Assembly: GCA_021234155.1 (NCBI GenBank)
Contig: JAJEKV010000013.1
Location: 18,164,746 to 18,228,745 of the forward strand
From: Isoetes taiwanensis
Lineage: Eukaryota > Streptophyta > Lycopodiopsida > Isoetales > Isoetaceae
DNA length: 64,000 nt
Reading direction: 5' to 3'
The notes beneath the pieces are model-generated. The model was not told the DNA's origin. It did no database searches and saw only the letters and a list, made by a program, of their open reading frames with translations. Shown piece by piece: positions 48,084 to 59,115 of the stretch. The translations under genes were made by a program, and so were the position numbers. Position 1 is the first letter of the stretch; each line of letters begins with the position of its first letter.

Positions 48084-48807
48084 TTCAAATCCTTACCATG
48101 CCAAGATCTTTTTCACGAGCGAATAGCGGCAAGCAAATTATGCACTTCTACCATGCTTTCCTGAACTACATTAGGTCACATAACTCAAAACCACGAGAGA
48201 ACCCTCACTCTAATAAAAACAACTAGCTCATCAGGATCAATGTAGAAACCCTAAACCTGATACTTTGGAATTCTTCCGCCATAACAAACACCTCAAAATT
48301 CTGGACCTATCTGCGCTTGACCGTCGGACCTATTCTGGACCTTCACCGTCCGACCTAAATTTGCCGCTTGCAATTCAAACAACCCTGTTCAGCAACGAAG
48401 CCAAGCGTCCCAACAAATTTCCCGATCGGCTGGGGTTTTTTAGCTGGGGTTGAAAAGCTTAGGTAAGATGTAGTCTCTGTATGGGATACCGGGCCGATTT
48501 GCGTAAAAGTTGCTAAGCTTATAGTTGGTTTTTAGCAGGTTGCCTAACCCGAGGTGACCGATTTGCTGCCATTCTAGATGCCACGTGTTATGCCATGTCA
48601 GCTTTTTTTTTTTTTATCTCAGCCGTTAAGATTTAATTTATGAATCGACGGCTAGAAAAAATAGAAAACCCAGGTAATTCTTTCGGCCACCAGAAAAGCT
48701 ATGGAACTTAGTTACCGCCATTTCTACCAACGACAGTCTTCATTTCTGCCATGGAAATTGCTTCCTGCTCTTTGCTTGATTCAATCTAGAAGCTCTTTGA
48801 TTGCATT

Positions 48808-48990
48808 TTGGTGCTCTTCCTAACCATTATTTTGTTTAAGTTATATTTTGGACGGGATTGGGCTAGTGTTTATGGGGTCATAGCTGGTTATGCCCTAAGT
48901 GGTTTGTGTGTGGCTGTTGGTGGAGGGGTCTATACAGAAGCAGCAGATTTAGTTGGAAAGGTCGAGAAAGCCTCATATTTCATCGTTGAG
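48808..48990 (+). pseudogene. Captured vacuolar H+-pyrophosphatase exon fragment
   Basis: The plus frame reads VLFLTIILFKLYFGRDWASV, then YGVIAGYALSG, then [19 protein letters not shown]. This follows the plant membrane H+-pyrophosphatase from a transmembrane helix into the conserved [20 protein letters not shown] region that lines the pyrophosphate site. The block before VGGG and the VGAD residues are deleted, and the conserved lysine of YTKAAD is glutamate. The orientation is opposite to the two other captured genes. The intact enzyme pumps protons into the vacuole using pyrophosphate; this fragment cannot. Confidence 0.78.
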
Positions 48991-49289
48991 TATGATAGGA
49001 AGTTTTGGATATGTTTGGAGCATGTGCTTGTAATTTCAAAAAATTGCATGTGAGAGGAGAAACAAATTGTAGTAAACAACACCTAAACAAACACAAAATT
49101 TACTACCAACTCCTATTTCTCCATTGCAATGGAGTTGGTGAAACATGATCTCCTCAAATTACAAAACATTTGGACTCGATTAAATAGAGATGTTATTTGA
49201 TAAATCAGAAAGTCTAGATGCTTAATATATCACTTACATCGTTATATTAATAAAGAAACTAGGGAATAGCAACAACTACAATAGATATT

Positions 49290-49690
49290 ATGCATGACCA
49301 TTATTCTGACGAATATGGAAAGATAGTCAGCATAATAGTCACAAAAGTAATCAGTGTAATCGTCCACTTGTAAGTCATCTAATTAGTCAGATATTTAGTC
49401 AAACATTTGGACAGACAGATAGTCAGGTTATTAGTCAGACTCTTAGTCAGAAAAATCGTCAGAATTGATTCGTCCGACTATTCGTCAGCTCATTAGTCAG
49501 ATTATTAGACAACTAATTAGTCAAGCTAAACGTTAGTTTAATGGTCAGGTAATTCGTCAGATGCTTATTAGTCAGTTTATTAGTCATATTTTTCGTCAGA
49601 TCCAAACGTCAGTTTGTTAGTCAGATAAAAGCGTCATATTTATAGTCAAATACGCATTTGACAAACTATTTTAGACCCTTTGACGATTTT
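49290..49690. repeat. CACTA subterminal repeats, right
   Basis: More than twenty TAGTCA/CGTCAG words at about 12-16-base spacing (for example TTAGTCAGACTCTTAGTCAG). The array is longer than on the left side. Confidence 0.87.
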
Positions 49691-49721
49691 TCTGACGTTT
49701 AGCTGTCATTCTCTTGTAGTG
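49680..49721 (-). repeat. CACTA right terminal inverted repeat
   Basis: Reverse complement begins CACTACAAGAGAATGACAGC and continues through TAAACGTCAG. Followed by TGA at 49,722-49,724. Confidence 0.93.
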
Positions 49722-52218
49722 TGATGCGCGAATTCGGTATTCTCTATGGAGCGTGGGTTTTTTTTGTGGGAACGTTTAGCAGCCTTGCGTTGTCTAAGTC
49801 CCTTGCAGAGATTTTATCACTAGGGTTTTTTCTCGAAAACACGAAAGGGCGAGGCTTTTTAATCCTGGCAATAAGCTCTTGGCAGGTACACTAGCTGACA
49901 TCAGTAGCACACAATTTTATTTGGGGTCCAGGTGTTATAACTGGATATTCCCTATGTTTTTCATTTTTTGGGTAGCCTGCGATGTGCAGCTACCCACTCT
50001 ATACCATTGTAGAAAAACTGCTGAGATGAATGAAAAGCTTAGCTATTTCTCCTCTCTTAGCAGTTCCCTTGTCTCTCTGTTTTTGATACCAGGCAGGGGA
50101 GGGGCTTCTTCCTGCTTGGTTTGCCAGTTTGACGTCTTTTTCTATATTGTGACATGTTCTTCCCCAATCTTGTACCTTCTTTGGCCATCCTTCAACCTTC
50201 GACCTCGATCCCGTTTTGATAATGAAGTTCTCTTTTTGTCGGGAGCTTTTGTCTGTTTTCATGCGAGCCCTTATTCAAGAATGTTGTTTCATCAATGACG
50301 TAGGCAATAGTCTTTATTAAACACCTGGCAAGTTTGGTGTCTGCATGCGCATCGGAAATGTAATTTGTCTTGACGACACTAGAAAGTCAAAGTCATTACA
50401 CATGCTTGTTATTTCCTAACAATGCAATGGAGGCTTTAGTAGGATAACATATATCATTAAAAACAATAAATGTAACCCCTCATATCCACCATGCAAACAG
50501 CCAAATTGCAGAGTTTTAGGTTAAATTAACAGCAGAAGCAGCTGATCTAAGCATATAACTTTAGACAAGATATAGTTTCTTGGTCAATTCTCAAATGTTG
50601 AAACCAAATGGTAGGCTAATGCACGTCTTTGGCATAGCCATATGCCCATCTTGCATGCATCTTCCAGCACATTTCCCAGCACCTTGCAACATATTTGAAG
50701 AAAGAAGACGCAAATATGTACAAAAATGATTGTTGGCTCATGAATTGAAGAAAGAAGAAGCAAATATATACAAGAGTGATTGGTGGCTCATGCGTTTTTT
50801 TGCGTTAAAACATTTTTCCAGTCTTGGTCAGTATAGTTATTATGGATCTGTGGTGTTGGAAACTGATAAATGATTTTCACTCGGAGCTCAGAGCAAAAAA
50901 GAGTAGGTATGCTGGAGCCATGTATGCAACCATTTCACTTTGTTTTTATGTAAGGTTGTTTCTTATTTTCTATTTCTTTATGCTGCTAACTTTTAGAATG
51001 CAGATGTTCATTCTTTTGCTACTATGTTTGCAGATCCTCTAGAAGTTGTGAACATGACAGATTGAATATTGGATCGAACTGGACAGATTATTTTTACCAC
51101 CAGCAAAGCCCTTTCTGTGGCCATATTTCTTTTTTATTTACCATAAAGCATGTGTTGGTATTTTGAGTTCAAAAAATGTCCATCTTACTTTGTATAATTC
51201 TTTTATTGAAGGGTGTTACTTCTTTTATTGGCCTTGGAGCATTTCTACTCCAACGTGGTGTTTTCAACTTTTGCAAAGTTGCTCTCTCTTTTATAACGAT
51301 GATTGTGGAGCATCGTTATTAACGAATGACATGTGACACGCCACTACTCTTAGATGACTAGATATGCCATATATGTTGCTGACATGGCTCTTCTATAAAG
51401 CCAGTCATGCTTTATAGTTCTTTATCCAATTTATTCATAGCCTAGCTATATCAATCTCTTCCATTCTAGCATATATGCATACAAGATTTCTTCATGGTAT
51501 CAGAGCTAGAATGCAGGATGAAATGGGTGTAGGAGATAGGATCAAAACATGGTATCGGGTCTGATCAGAGGAATTGACATCATTTTTCTTGCATTGTGCA
51601 AGAATCAGTCTAGAACAGGTCTAGAATGTGTTGCGTGTCTAGAACTGGTCTAGAATGAAAGCTCGAGAAATCTTTGCAGAGATTCCTCTAATCTTGCAAG
51701 ATTCTTCGTCTGGTTAGGTTGGGGTTGTGTTTGTGGTTTGATTGATTTGTTCGAATCCGAAGATTGGTGAAGATCTGATGATTGGTGATCTGTTGGATCG
51801 TGAGATTTGGGTATATTGCAGCCTCAACTTTTTTTATTCTTCCCTTTCTTAACTTGCCCAGACTCTCCGCAACTAGTATCAGCCCACGGACCTCCTAACT
51901 TTTCCATTCCCAGCCTCAACCATCGAATTTGAGCTCAGTTGCACCACACACCTCGGCTATTTCTAGACATCACAACAGCAAATTGTCCTGGGACTTGGAC
52001 GTGTATTTTCATTGCAAGTCGGCATCATTCCAGTTCTTTTCGGTCAAATATAGTTTTTCATGCTAAAGTCTGTATAAGCGTTTCTATTGATGTAGGGCTT
52101 CGTGAGGATGTTAGGCTTTCGTGGTATAGATCCAGGTTCAACTTTGCTGTGGGGCAGTTTTAGTTTCCATTTGAATCATCTACATATTTTTCTTGCTATT
52201 TTTAGTTCTGATTGAATG
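49722..52218 (+). repeat. Duplicated unit, copy B, last part
   Basis: 49,722-50,280 is specific to copy B; a short minus frame here (about 50,000-50,262) is unrecognised. 50,281-51,204 matches copy A 16,934-17,855, and 51,205-52,218 matches 20,935-21,995. The join at 51,204, TTTGTATAATTC, is the empty site for the Helitron-like element of copy A. Confidence 0.85.
51240..51506 (+). mobile_element. Ty1/copia LTR end with primer-binding site (copy B)
   Basis: TGGTATCAGAGC at 51,495-51,506 follows a segment ending TTCA, and TTCTATAAAGCC sits about 110 bases upstream. Same arrangement as copy A at 21,237. The leader continues to about 52,218 with no gag. Confidence 0.65.
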
Positions 52219-52493
52219 CTTATAAAGATATACAATTGTTGGGCCATACATAATTTATATGTTTTTCATCTTTCTTATGAATGTAAAATGTGTAGATTTC
52301 TAAAGGTATTTGATCCTATTCATAAATGGCATATAGGACCTGAATCGTTTCTAGATTGTTCCCGAACCATTCGTAGAGGAGGTCCTAAATCATTCCTAGA
52401 AGCGGCCGTCTTCATTATTTCTTGCATTTATGAGTCCAACTAACATGATTGATGCACAATTCATGCTATTAGACATCGAATCCTATTTGTCCA
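52219..52493 (+). repeat. Direct repeat flanking unit copy B, right copy
   Basis: Matches 36,764-37,475 without the MITE; it holds the single AGAGGAGG empty site. It begins immediately after the end of homology between unit copies A and B. Confidence 0.78.
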
Positions 52494-53362
52494 AGTCTGG
52501 CTCCACATTGTTGTCCAGAGGCTATGAGAAGGTCAATGGTAGCATTACCATTTTTAATATTAAATTCTAGGTTTGAACTTCTGTTGTTATACACGTCAAC
52601 CACTTAATGTTCAACTTACAATTAATTCCTACGTTATTGTCAACCACCTCATTTTCATTTTCAAAATCAACTCTTCCAGTTACTGTTGAATATATCATGT
52701 TGTAATGACACCAAGTTATAGTTGCATGTTCTGTGATGATGATCACAAAGTCAGTATTTGATATTTGATGCATAAGTGATTATTAACCTATGTATAGAGG
52801 TTGATAACCTTAGGTTTTGGACTTGAAGACCATATGTGGTTCAGCATGTCAAACTACCTAAGGTCGAAGGGGTAAAATATATTATTAGAAAGGAAGCAGG
52901 ATATTGACACGAATGTAAAAGGTTAAGGGGGAAAACTCATTCAAAGTTTTGGATTGAAACTTCACGATAGGAAAGCTCGGAGGATTCGCCTTAACGGCCG
53001 GATCTGGGACTATATCTAAATTGAAGGAGTATAGACAGTTTATCTGCGCATTCTAACGGTGCTTGCAAAGAACGGAAGTGAAAGATCTGAGCATTTGAAT
53101 GTGAGTTGAAGGTCGGGTCAAACATGGTCAATGATCATAGCTACAGTAGATTCACTGTAGTAATTTCAATGGTTTAAGGATATATTATGTTTGAATGATT
53201 GAATGACTAGTAAATTGCTAAGTCATGTGAATGTGAGAATCATTGATTAAATGAAGTTGTGTAAAATTGCATAGTTAACATTGTAATCTGCCTAGTCTAT
53301 TGCATGCTTTATGATATTATAAAGTTGATTCTCTTAACTTGTGATTGTCTTAAATTCTTCAT
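52494..53362 (+). mobile_element. Outer copia element: region containing its 5' LTR
   Basis: The LTR end is fixed by CTTCA at 53,358-53,362, followed by a one-base spacer and the PBS. The LTR start cannot be fixed because the second LTR lies outside the window. No gene is seen in the stretch. Confidence 0.5.
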
Positions 53363-53363
53363 T

Positions 53364-53375
53364 GGTATCAGAGCT
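53364..53375 (+). other. Outer copia primer-binding site (tRNA-iMet)
   Basis: TGGTATCAGAGC, complementary to the 3' end of initiator Met-tRNA, lies one base after the LTR end. Confidence 0.88.
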
Positions 53376-53398
53376 ACAGATCCAAGGAAAACTCATCA

Positions 53399-53430
53399 TG
53401 TCTAGCAGATTTGGAGCAAATCTGCTTAAT
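53399..53430 (+). pseudogene. Outer copia gag, first 11 codons, then interrupted
   Basis: ATG at 53,399 opens MSSRFGANLLN, placed 23 bases after the PBS as in copia elements with a short leader. It is cut at 53,430 by the LTR of the inner minus-strand element. The rest of the outer gag resumes near 62,282. Confidence 0.7.
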
Positions 53431-54103
53431 TGTGAGTTTTAAGGCCTGCTTAACTAAGAGAAATTCACTAAGTTTATACTTGAGTTATTATTGTATGAGA
53501 CTAGAAGAACTTCCTTAACCAATATTCGATATCCAATGGTGAAATTATCTCCTTAGTTAAAGCCAAATTTTCTGAGTTCTATTCACGATCTCTGCCTAGT
53601 TACAAGTCTGTATATACCCTTCGATAGCCCAAGCAGCTACAGCAATCACAATTCGGCCGTCTTCCACAACCTGCCTTCCAATCCAAGTGTTATTTTCATC
53701 TGTGGTTTTTCTGTTAATGTCACCGAGCTGCCGACTCCGGGTTTTCTGATATATCTATTCCGGAATCATTTAATCTCACTTCGCCACCTGGTATAACCAT
53801 AGGTCTTTTTAACCATTATACACAATGTCCATTTTATAGCTTCATTAGCCCAATATGTTCAAGGTCTGCAAAGCTTCCTCATCTCATATACTGTTATACA
53901 ACTTATACAACTCGAACCCTAGAGTCAACCTTGAAATACTGTAGCATTAGAATCAGTGTTGAAATACTGAACTGCATTAGCTGCATCATCTTCATATCCT
54001 CAATTACATGCAATGTTGCTGCATCATCTTCATATGCTCAACTACATGCAATATTTAATTACCTTAACATTCAACCTGCTCATTACAAATATGTAACATG
54101 ACA
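53431..54103 (-). mobile_element. Inner copia element 1, 3' LTR (673 bp)
   Basis: Minus-strand LTR running TGTCATGTTACATATTTG to TTAAAACTCACA. On the minus strand it is preceded by the polypurine tract AAGGGGGAGTGAAAGGAA. It matches 58,442-59,115 with about eleven differences by eye (about 98% identity). Confidence 0.92.
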
Positions 54104-57100
54104 TTCCTTTCACTCCCCCTTCATGTTACTATATTTACAATTTAGTTTCTCCTTCATATAGCTAAACCTCCTGTCTGACAACGGTTTGGTGAGGATGTCT
54201 GCAACCTGATCAGCCGTATTGACATATTGCAGTTTTATAAAGTTTCTGCTCACAACATCTCTAATAAAATGCATTTCTAATTCCACATGCTTGGTTCTTT
54301 CATGTAAAGTTGGATTCTTAGTCATTGAGATGCAGCTCATACTATCACATTTCAGAATTATTGGATCACTTTGCCTCATCCCACATTCTGGAAGCAACCT
54401 CCTGCTCCATATTATTTCCTTAACAGCTAACGTAGTGGCGGCATATTCTGCCTCAGCAGAAGACATGTCAATTGACTTTTGTTTTCTACATTTCCAAGAT
54501 ACTGGAGCACCTCCAAGCATCAGCACAAAACCTGGCGTAGATTTCCTCTCGTCCAAATCACCTCCTCAGTCGGCATCACAATAAGCATTCAAGTTTAAAT
54601 CTTCTGAATCAAATACTAAACCATGATCACTCGTACCCTTAAGATACCTGAGTATTCGATTGGCTGCAATCCAGTGACCTCTGCCAGGATTTGTATTGTA
54701 TCTGCTGAGTATATTAACAGAGAAAGCTATATCAGGCCTTGTACTGTTAGCAAGGTACAACACGCAACCAATTAATTTCCGATACGGTACTCCTTCCATT
54801 TCTTGTTTTTCTTCAACTGTACTAGGACATAACATATTTGAGATCTTATTTCCTGCTATCATTGGTGTCTTTACTGCCTTACAGTCAACCATATTAAATC
54901 GTTTGAGCATGCCTTCAATATTCTGCCTTTGTGACAAGATCAGCACTTTGTTCTCTGTATCTCTTGTCATTTCTATCCCTAGAAATTTCTTTAACAGTCC
55001 AAGATCTGTCATTTTGAATCTGTCTTGAAGTATTGATTTACACTTATTCAGGATGTCATTGCTGCTCGCTATCATAATGTTGTCGTCTACGTACAATGCT
55101 ATGTAACAGTACTGCTCTTCTAGTTTGAATAAATAGATGTTTCCATCGTCCTTCAATTTTATAAATCCTTGTTCTTTCAAATAAGAATCTATGCAGAGAT
55201 ACCACTGTCTAGGTGACTGTCTCAAACCATATACTGCTCTTCACAATTTCCAAACCATGTCTTTCCCTCGAACCCAGGAGCCTGTTTCATGTATATTTCT
55301 TCTTCTAGTTTTGCATTTAAGAAGGCAGTACTTACATCCATATGATGAATTTCTAAATCTTTTGCATTTGCCATAGCCAATAGCATTCTGATACTAGTTA
55401 GTTTAACCAGAGGCGAAAATGTATCTTCATAGTCTATACCATATTTTTGTGTAAAACCCTGTGCTACTAACCTGGCCTTAAATTTGGGCTTATCTCCATC
55501 AGCTCCTTGCTTGATTTTAAATATCCATTTACATCCAACAACATTTTTATTTTCTGATTTCTTAACTAGTTCATAGGTTCCATTTCTTCCTTCATGGCCA
55601 TTTTCCAAGCTTCCGAATTAGGACTGTTCAAGGCATCATCAATATTCTGTGGTACATCGACATCCATTGTTGCTAAAATCTCTACTAGATCCATTTCTGA
55701 AACATCTATATGTTGCTGCTGCTGTAACCTTCTACTTTTACCGCTTGAACTTCTACCAAACAAGTCAACATTTACCTTTGATTCATCTTGAAGAATTTGT
55801 GCTTGACTTCTTCTTGTACGTACAGCTTTCTCAACTAGAGCATGATCGTCTTCTCCCCTTTTGACTGCCCTTCACATCTCTCCATGTTATCTCCTTCTAA
55901 GACTGTTGGTTGCTCCTCAAACTCGTCTGCAGCAATCACATCATGGATTTTCTCATCTGTGACACCATTTTTTTCTAGTTCATCTACTTCACTATCTTCG
56001 TCCAATATTGCAGCTGGAATTTCAACCCCTTCCTTTTTAAAACAAGAATCATCTTGCTTGTTGATAGATACCGGTTGTTGTACTTCTCTCTTGTACAACT
56101 GTTTTTCGTCAAACAATACATCTCTACTTATTATTATCCGTCTTCTTGCAGGGTCATACAACCTGTATGCTTTTGCATTGTCATCGTATCCAACCAGGTA
56201 AGTGATCCATGATCTATTATCCAGTTTCAATCTCTTTTCTTCAGGTACATGAGTAAATGTCAAGCAACCATAAACTTTAAGTCTATTATAATACGGTTTC
56301 TTTCCCGACCATAACATTTCAGGAATTGCTCCATTTATACTAGCCGAGGGCAGCATATTCTGAACTTTAACAACAGTATTAACCGCTTCCTCCCACAAAA
56401 AATTCGGCAATCCTGTATGTTTTAACATGGATCTTACTGCGTTAAGAATCGTTCTATTCTTTCGTTCCGCCACTCCATTTTGTTGTGGCGTACCACTGCA
56501 AGTCAACTGTCTTTTGATTCCATGATCGAGGCAATACTGTTTGAATGCTCCTGACAGATATTCGCCACCTCTATCAGATCTGATACACTTAATTTTTCTG
56601 CCAGTTTCAAGCTCAACTTCCTTAGAAAAATATTTAAAAGCCTCAAAGGCTTGATCCTTTGTTCTTAAGCAGTAAACTTTGGTCTTTCTACTGAAATCAT
56701 CTATGAAAGTGATAAAATATCTCTTGCCCGTTAAGCTTCTAATGTTTAATGGACCACAAAGGTCAGTGTGTATCAGATTTAGTACTCCATTTGCTCTTTT
56801 GAATGATCTCTTGAACGGCAGCCTTGTTTGTTTTCCCAACATACACCCAATGCATGTAGAATTTTTAGATTTTGTTTGACAAGCATCAATCAATTTTTGC
56901 TTTGCCATTAGCTCGACATTTTTCATATTTGTGTGGCACAACCTCTCATGCCATATAGTCAAGTCAGCAACTGTCACAGCATTAATAAGTGGCAAAACAT
57001 TATTGTTTAATCCAAAAAGATTCCCGACTCGTTTTCCAATAAATTTAACTTCATTATTCATCAAAACAGTACATTGAAGGTTGTCAAATACAACTTTGTA

Positions 57101-57202
57101 ACCCAAATCTACCAACTGACTGACCGATATCAAATTTCTAACAAGGCTAGGTACGCAAAGTACATCTCTTAATTTTAAAGCCTTTCCTTCTAAATCAAAC
57201 AA
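54104..57202 (-). pseudogene. Inner copia element 1 pol (integrase, RT, RNase H), broken
   Basis: Minus strand, order as in Ty1/copia. 57,202-55,835 carries the pre-integrase region (LWHERLCHTNMKN-type zinc residues) and integrase with HTDLCGP, SDRGGEYLSG and QQNGVAERKNRT, the D-D-E set. 55,763-54,566 carries RT with MDVSTAFLNAKLEEE and YVDDNIMIA. 54,556-54,110 carries RNase H with the ADILTKPL end. Breaks relative to element 2: a 1-base loss near 55,866, a 19-base deletion near 55,587, a 4-base deletion near 55,276 and a TGG to TGA stop near 54,570. It would copy and integrate the element's DNA if intact. Confidence 0.93.
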
Positions 57203-58427
57203 CTCTAATATTCATGTGTCTCTAACTGCTTGCAAGTCTCCATTTCCAAGTTTAACAAATCCTCCATTTCTTCCAGTGCATTCCTTCAGCAAGTTGCCTG
57301 ACTTAATCACTATCTTTTCTGCTCCACTATCTAGGATAAACATGTCATTATTATCAGTATCTCCATTTCCAATGGACAAAAGACTAAATTTACTTACCTC
57401 TGCATTTTCATCTTCCTCAACCAGCCCACCTTCAATTTCCTCAGTTAAGTTTACTGCTGTATTTTTGGCTGCCCCTCCTTGACTATAACCTTGTCTTCCT
57501 CGACCTCTTCCTCGGCCTCTCCCTGCACCTGCTGCTCTTCCTCTTCCAGCCTGTTTTGGACTAGAACACCTGCTTGCAAAGTGACCCCTCCCTCCACAAT
57601 TAAGGCACTCGTTATCTTTAAGTTTCGGACAATCGATCTTCAAGTGCCCTTGCATATTGCAATGAAAACATCTCCTGTCGTCCGACTGATATTTAAAGGT
57701 TCCCCCTCTAAACTTACCTTTGCTAGCATACATAATTTCCACATTTCTTGCATCTTCATCTTCAAATGCTTTCTTTTGTTCAAATTCCGTTCTAATCATT
57801 TCTTCTGCTGTCTCCCGTGTCTTTGCTACATTCCTAATTAATGTAGCTAATTGCTCATTATTGCCAACTGCCCTTGCAATGTAAAAACTTTCTCTTTGCT
57901 CAGAAGAAACACTCGAAACCCTCGAAATCAGCAACAACATTATCAAACTTAGAGAAAAAAGCTGTTAAATCATCATGTTCTCTGACCCTGAGCTTCCTCA
58001 GCTCTTTATCCAAAACATCAATTTGAGAAGAGGTTTTTTCCTCATAATGTTTAAGTATTTCCAAATCTCCTTTGGAGACTTACCTCTGACTTTCAAGAGA
58101 ATCGAAGATCCGACTTTGCTTGCCAGAATTGCATATGCTTCTCTAATCTTGGATTTATCCTCACTTTTCAAGCTCACACTTACACCACTAGTTGCAGTGG
58201 TATCAATTCCTCCCCAGCAAGGAGCCTTCTCCCCGCGTAGCACCCCTCCTTTGATGTATCTGTATCACCACTGTCCTCTTCACTTACCAATTCCCAAAGG
58301 TTCTCGTTCTCCAGTACATTTTTAATTTGTTCCTTCCAAATTTGAAACCCCGGTCCTCCTTGATACTCCTTCACATTGCTCAACAGTGAAGCTCCCAATC
58401 TGCTTGCCATTCTGAGATTGCAATACT
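57203..58427 (-). pseudogene. Inner copia element 1 gag and protease, broken
   Basis: The minus strand encodes a capsid start (MASRLGASLLSNVKEYQGGP at 58,410), a middle part at 58,243-57,998 in a shifted frame (SILLKVRGKSPKEIWKYL), and 57,946-57,212 with two CCHC zinc knuckles, CFHCNMQGHLKIDC and CLNCGGRGHFASRC. Between the knuckles and the protease lies a Gly/Arg-rich stretch. The protease has FILDSGAEK; the catalytic DSG is intact. A TGA separates it from pol near 57,205. Gag would form the particle shell and package RNA, and the protease would cleave the polyprotein. At least two frameshifts make it non-functional. Confidence 0.88.
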
Positions 58428-58440
58428 AGTTCTGATACCA
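58427..58440 (-). other. Inner copia element 1 primer-binding site
   Basis: On the minus strand TGGTATCAGAACTA begins one base after the LTR end. It matches initiator Met-tRNA except that GAA replaces GAG. Confidence 0.85.
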
Positions 58441-58441
58441 C

Positions 58442-59115
58442 TGTGCGTTTTAAGGCCTGCTTAACTAAGAGAAATTCACTAAGTTTATACTTGAGTTATT
58501 ATTGTATGAGACTAGAAGAACTTCCTTAACCAATATTCGATATCCAATGGTGAAATTATCTCCTTAGTTAAAGCCAAATTTTCTGAGTTCTATTCACGAT
58601 CTCTGCCTAGTTACAAGTCTGTATATACCCTTCGATAGCCCAAGCAGCTACAGCAATCACAATTCGGCCGTCTTCCACAACCTGCCTTCCGATCCAAGTG
58701 TAATTTTCATCTGTGGTTTTTTCTGTTAATGTCACCGAGCTGCCGACTCCGGATTTTTTGATATATCTATTCTGGAATCATTTAATCTCACTTCGCCACC
58801 TGGTATAACCATAGGTCTTTTTAACCATTATACACAATGTCCATTTTATAGCTTCATTAGCCCAATATGTTCAAGGTCTGCAAAGCTTCCTCATCTCATA
58901 TACCGTTATACAACTTATACAACTCGAACCCTAGAGTCAATCTTGAAATACTGTAGCATTAGAATCATTGTTGAAATACTGAACTGCATTAGCTGCATCA
59001 TCTTCATATCCTCAATTACATGCAATATTGCTGCATCATCTTCATATGCTCAACTACATGCAATATTTAATTACCTTAACATTCAACCTGCTCATTACAA
59101 ATATGTAACATGACA
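58442..59115 (-). mobile_element. Shared LTR between inner copia elements 1 and 2 (674 bp)
   Basis: Serves as the 5' LTR of element 1 (PBS on its left) and as the 3' LTR of element 2 (polypurine tract on its right). One LTR for two internal regions is the product expected from recombination between two copies. Confidence 0.9.

Larger units (their letters stand above)
45591..49721. mobile_element. CACTA (En/Spm) element, 4,131 bp, non-autonomous, gene-capturing
   Basis: Both ends begin CACTACAAGAGAATGA. The inverted repeats continue for about 42 bases with about five differences. The 3-bp target TGA flanks it at 45,588-45,590 and 49,722-49,724, the duplication size typical of CACTA elements. 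Subterminal regions (45,600-45,900 and 49,290-49,690) are packed with TAGTCA/CGTCAG words, expected binding sites for a TNPA-like protein. No TNP2-like transposase is present. The interior carries host-gene fragments: a receptor-like kinase (minus), an acidic nuclear-type protein (minus) and a vacuolar H+-pyrophosphatase piece (plus). This makes it a Pack-CACTA. Confidence 0.93.

Noticed and set aside
49290-49690. Regularly spaced TAGTCA repeats considered as a CRISPR-like array
   Set aside because: Eukaryotic context, very short variable repeats, and mirrored position next to CACTA termini explain them as subterminal repeats.
36764-52493. 275-bp direct repeats considered as LTRs of one 15-kb retrotransposon
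   Set aside because: No PBS after the left repeat, no polypurine tract before the right one, flanking pentamers differ, and the interior is not retroviral in order.
54219-57841. Plus-strand open frames of up to 121 codons opposite the inner copia elements (also 59,231-61,230)
   Set aside because: They are antisense shadows of the minus-strand gag-pol and recur identically in both copia copies.
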